A stretch of 33,186 nucleotides of DNA from Micromonospora qiuiae (lineage in GTDB: Bacteria; Actinomycetota; Actinomycetes; Mycobacteriales; Micromonosporaceae), in assembly GCF_016863555.1 (NCBI RefSeq), contig NZ_BOPC01000084.1, forward strand, positions 1 to 33,186, given 5' to 3'. Position 1 is the stretch's first letter; each line of letters starts with the position of its first letter. Below the pieces are notes generated by a model. It did no database searches, was not told the DNA's origin, and saw only the letters and a list, made by a program, of their open reading frames with translations. Below, piece after piece: positions 30,035 to 33,186 of the stretch. Position numbers and translations under genes: made by a program.

Positions 30035-32917
30035 GTGGCGCGGAGTAGCGAAAGCTGGCCGGGCTCGATGGTCGATGATGGTGAGGTGAAGCACGATCTC
30101 AGTCGTTTGGGTGAGCGCCCATTCGAGGATCTCTGCCGGGCCCTGGCGGTACACGTGCTCGGCGCGGGCATCCAGGCGTTTGGTGACGGCCCCGACGGGG
30201 GACGGGAGGCTACGTTCGACGGACCCTTGACCTACCCAGGACCAGCGCAGCCATGGAGCGGCCACGGAGTACTCCAGGCCAAGTACCGACGCAAGGACAT
30301 CGGCAACAAAGACACCCAGTGGCTAAGGCGACAGATCCATAGCGAACTCAAGGCATGGCTCGATCCGAACGGCCGTCGCTTCAATTCCGGGCGATTGCCC
30401 GAATACTACATTCTTGCAACGAATGTTCGACTCTCTAGCGTTCCTGGCAGCGGCAAGGACTCCATACGCACGCTACTGCTCGAATTCGTCGACTGTCTCG
30501 GCCTCAAGGACTACGCGCTGTGGGACGGCGACCAGCTGTCGACGTACCTCGACGCCTACCGGGGCGTGCGCGAGAACTTCTCGGACCTCATCACCCCGGG
30601 CGACCTGCTCGCGAAGGTGTTCGATGTCGTCGACAGCGTCCTTCCCGATTCCCTCCACAGCAGCAGGGAGCCGCGCAGGCAGCACTCGACGGCTTGTCTT
30701 GCCGTTGCGGAGCCGGCCCCCTTTCGCAAGACGTGGCGCCTAGTGCCCATCGACTCGTGTTCTCCGTTCGACCTCGGGGTTCATCCCACATTGGAACTAG
30801 AGACGGAGTCATCACGCCTTCCTCCATATGTCGTCCGCGATCACGACACAGCGCTACGTGCCCAGCTGCACTCCGCGGCCGAGAGCGGAGGAGGATCGGT
30901 CGTAGTCATCGGTGACTCGTCGGCGGGCAAGTCACGGAGCCTGTATGAGGCGTGCCGGCACGTCCTGGACGGTTGGCAGATCTTGCTAGCCGAAGACGCT
31001 GCCGCAGTCCGTGAAGCGATGGAGGCATCGTCGGAGCCCACCCTGGTATGGCTCGATGACACACCGATCCCGCGCTTCCTCGTACCCGGAGGCCTGACTG
31101 CCGGCGACATCTCGGCATGGACCAAGGCTAGAGGTGGAACTGGACCAAACATCGTGGTCCACGTGCTGTGGCCAGACGCCTACCAAAAGATCGATGCTTC
31201 ACCCACGAGTTCCGTACTCGAACCGGGGCCTACTCCAGATCCATGGCGCCCGGCAAGAGAGTGCCTGCGCCTGGCGACCGGCCCCCGTATTGAGGTCAGC
31301 AACTCGTTCACGGACCTGGAGGCCAGGCGCGCCGCCGACCTGGCCTCAGCCACTGCCGATCGACGACTTGCTGCCGCACTTCACGACGATCACTACGGCC
31401 TCACGCAACACCTCGCCGGCGCTCCACAGGTTCTACAGCATTGGAAGCTCGGTCAGGTTAGCCAGCCCTACGGCGCGGCGATGCTTACCGCAGCAATCGA
31501 CCTCGCCAACCTAGGCGTGCAAGTCCTCAGCTCGGGCCTGTTGGCCGCAGCGATGACGTCCTACTTGACCGACGAGCAGTTCGCCGAGGCCCCACCCAAT
31601 GCCGACGAGGACGCGTTGCAGTACGCCAAGACGAAGCTGCGAGGCGGGACCCGTGCCCTTCGGCCGCTACGCGGATCTCAGATGGGCGCGGACGGCGGCT
31701 ACGTGCTCCACGACTACTTGCAGCAGCGTGGCGGGCTCGAACGCCACTATGTTCCCGCGCCACCGACTCTGTGGGAGGCCATAGGCGACCATGTCACCGA
31801 CCTACGGCTTCTCAGCAGATTGGCGCTAGCCGCCGATGACCGTGGCCTCACGCAGCATGCCCTTCCATTACTGCTACGCACCTACATGATCGACGAAGAG
31901 TGTTCGTGGCGGCTAACCTACCTGCTCTTGAGCCAAGGTCGTGAGGATCGTCTCCGCGAGTTGCTCGATGAAGGTGTCGGGGCGGCTCGCTGGGGGATCA
32001 CCTGGCTGATGATCCACCAGGATCGCCTCGACGAACTGATGTCGCACTGGGGAAATGACGATGTGAGCGAAGACGGCTGGTACAGCCTCGCCGAAGTGCT
32101 CTACGACCGGGAGAACGAGGCTGCGCTACGGCGACTCTCGAACGCTGACTGTGAGGAGGGACGGTTCTACCTTCTGCAGCTGTTGGAAGACAAGTGCCGA
32201 GAGTCCGATCTGATCGACCTCGCAGAGGCTGGCGACCAAGAGGCTCAGTTGAGCCTGGCGGCCGTGTACGCCAGGCAAGGAAAAGTCGAGAAGGCCGAGG
32301 AGAAGTACGACGACCTCATCGAGAACGGCGATGGCGACGTTCCGGATGAGGCCGCCCGCGCTCTGGCCAGCCTCCTTGTCAGCGCTGGGCGAGGGGAAGA
32401 ACTCCGAGAGTGGATGATCCAGGAAGAAGCCAACGGCTACGATGCCCTGCGCATGTACTACGCCGAGTTCCTGTCGCACGAGGGGCGCGTCGACGAACTT
32501 CGCAGCCTCGCCGAGGGAGGCGATAGCTATGTGGTAGTGGCGACGTTCGCGCGACTGCTGTCCAGGTTGGGCCTCCTTGAGGAACTTCGTGAACTGGCCG
32601 CACGCGCCCCTGCGGCTGCGGGCCCGGAGTTTCACCGAGCGCTGGCGGCAGCCGACGCGGAGACAGAATTGAGAACGCTCTCTCACAAAGGGTCCGCACG
32701 CGACGCTCATCGGTGTCTCGTCGAGCTACTGGAACGCCAAGGCCGGGAGGACGAGGTTCGCCAGATGGCTCACGGTGGCGACCGCGAGGCGCAGGAGGCG
32801 CTAATCCGACTCCTGGCCCGGCAAGACCGCCACGCCGAGATTGCGGAGATGGCTGCTGCCGGCGACCCCTCGGCGTGCCGATACATCCAATCCCGGAGCC
32901 CATTGACAGTTGGTTGA
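30035..32917 (+). CDS. PD-(D/E)XK nuclease - P-loop NTPase - helical repeat protein (Avs-like layout)
   Basis: The protein has 960 residues in three parts. Residues about 10-130 form a restriction-endonuclease-like domain: a FEDLCRALAV helix, D54-GGRE58 and Q81-x-K83 (LQAKYR), the D...(Q/E)xK core of Mrr-type nucleases. A P-loop NTPase follows, with Walker A GDSSAGKS at 293-300 and a Walker B-like LVWLDD with D341-D342. From about 620 on, units of about 35 residues with the theme GR-x-DELR-x-LAE-GD build a TPR/Sel1-like array. This effector-STAND-sensor order is that of antiviral Avs proteins, though family membership is inferred. The start is uncertain: GTG 30035 has AGGA 7 nt upstream; ATG 30068 is a shorter choice. 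Confidence 0.75.
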   Translation: MARSSESWPGSMVDDGEVKHDLSRLGERPFEDLCRALAVHVLGAGIQAFGDGPDGGREATFDGPLTYPGPAQPWSGHGVLQAKYRRKDIGNKDTQWLRRQIHSELKAWLDPNGRRFNSGRLPEYYILATNVRLSSVPGSGKDSIRTLLLEFVDCLGLKDYALWDGDQLSTYLDAYRGVRENFSDLITPGDLLAKVFDVVDSVLPDSLHSSREPRRQHSTACLAVAEPAPFRKTWRLVPIDSCSPFDLGVHPTLELETESSRLPPYVVRDHDTALRAQLHSAAESGGGSVVVIGDSSAGKSRSLYEACRHVLDGWQILLAEDAAAVREAMEASSEPTLVWLDDTPIPRFLVPGGLTAGDISAWTKARGGTGPNIVVHVLWPDAYQKIDASPTSSVLEPGPTPDPWRPARECLRLATGPRIEVSNSFTDLEARRAADLASATADRRLAAALHDDHYGLTQHLAGAPQVLQHWKLGQVSQPYGAAMLTAAIDLANLGVQVLSSGLLAAAMTSYLTDEQFAEAPPNADEDALQYAKTKLRGGTRALRPLRGSQMGADGGYVLHDYLQQRGGLERHYVPAPPTLWEAIGDHVTDLRLLSRLALAADDRGLTQHALPLLLRTYMIDEECSWRLTYLLLSQGREDRLRELLDEGVGAARWGITWLMIHQDRLDELMSHWGNDDVSEDGWYSLAEVLYDRENEAALRRLSNADCEEGRFYLLQLLEDKCRESDLIDLAEAGDQEAQLSLAAVYARQGKVEKAEEKYDDLIENGDGDVPDEAARALASLLVSAGRGEELREWMIQEEANGYDALRMYYAEFLSHEGRVDELRSLAEGGDSYVVVATFARLLSRLGLLEELRELAARAPAAAGPEFHRALAAADAETELRTLSHKGSARDAHRCLVELLERQGREDEVRQMAHGGDREAQEALIRLLARQDRHAEIAEMAAAGDPSACRYIQSRSPLTVG

Positions 32918-33186
32918 TTCGCTGTGAAGCGTTGGCACCCAGACCGCGGCGAGAGCCAACCGTCTGCACGGTCGGCGGACTGACCGAGGGCACTTGGAGC
33001 AGCAGACTCAGCCGATGAGGTGCCCCCACCATCACCGATCGCCGGTGCGCCGAGCACCACGGCGTTGGCTATGCCTGAGCAGCACCACGACGATCAGCGA
33101 CTCAACTGGTGCCGAGGGCATCGTGCACGGCATCGCCGAGCCGGCGTACCGGTGAGCGAGCCGGCACGCGGACCGGACGTACCCCC

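Noticed and set aside
32379..33035. Minus-strand open frame at the right end
   Set aside because: Mostly antisense to the repeat region of the nuclease-NTPase gene; Arg/Pro-rich shadow sequence.

Overview
The window looks like chromosomal DNA of a high-GC actinomycete, most like the Micromonosporaceae or Streptomyces. Third codon positions are strongly G/C, GTG starts are common, neighbouring genes often overlap by four bases (GTGA/ATGA), and XRE-TPR regulators, CGNR-like zinc-ribbon proteins and AbiTii proteins of actinobacterial type are present. No rRNA, tRNA, insertion sequence or CRISPR array was found.

Region 1 (1-4566): a small Cys-rich hypothetical gene (-) faces a tightly coupled five-gene operon (+): HD-domain hydrolase, APH-like phosphotransferase, radical SAM/SPASM-like enzyme, thymidylate-kinase-like P-loop kinase, and EEP-family (exonuclease III-like) phosphoesterase.

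Region 2 (4567-11180): two paralogous XRE-TPR regulators share almost the same DNA-binding half and the same promoter. The first converges on an extended-SDR epimerase. The second is coupled to a creatininase-family amidohydrolase. A decayed gene and a CYTH protein (-) follow.

Region 3 (11181-21183): the core. Nine chained genes (+) encode a Tmk-like kinase, QueD, QueE, a PfkB sugar/nucleoside kinase with an apparent 3' frameshift, a second Tmk-like kinase, a COG2509-type FAD dehydrogenase, an HhH-GPD [4Fe-4S] DNA glycosylase, a TGT/DpdA-like protein, and a small protein that reads like a divergent QueD-type tunnelling fold. A Nudix gene (-) converges on them. A second coupled unit holds a 406-aa CYTH-containing protein and FolE. 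FolE, QueD and QueE together are the route from GTP to 7-carboxy-7-deazaguanine (CDG). QueC, which converts CDG to preQ0, is absent from the window. With base-exchange and glycosylase-like enzymes and several nucleotide/nucleoside kinases, this is the best candidate for an undescribed system: a CDG-based nucleoside, nucleotide or nucleic-acid modification pathway.

Region 4 (21188-33186): composition and style change to a defence-type accessory region. It holds a HEPN / AlbA_2 (Schlafen-like) / membrane-protein operon (-), a DnaC-like ATPase, small hypotheticals, an AbiTii-membrane protein, a zinc-ribbon protein, and a large protein with an N-terminal PD-(D/E)XK nuclease, a P-loop NTPase and C-terminal helical repeats (Avs-like layout). 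The last 269 bases (32918-33186) hold nothing I can support.

Heptamer direct repeats with an exact 11-bp period (TTGTCGG/TTGTCAA type) lie upstream of both XRE genes and upstream of the nine-gene operon, suggesting that regions 2 and 3 share a regulator.
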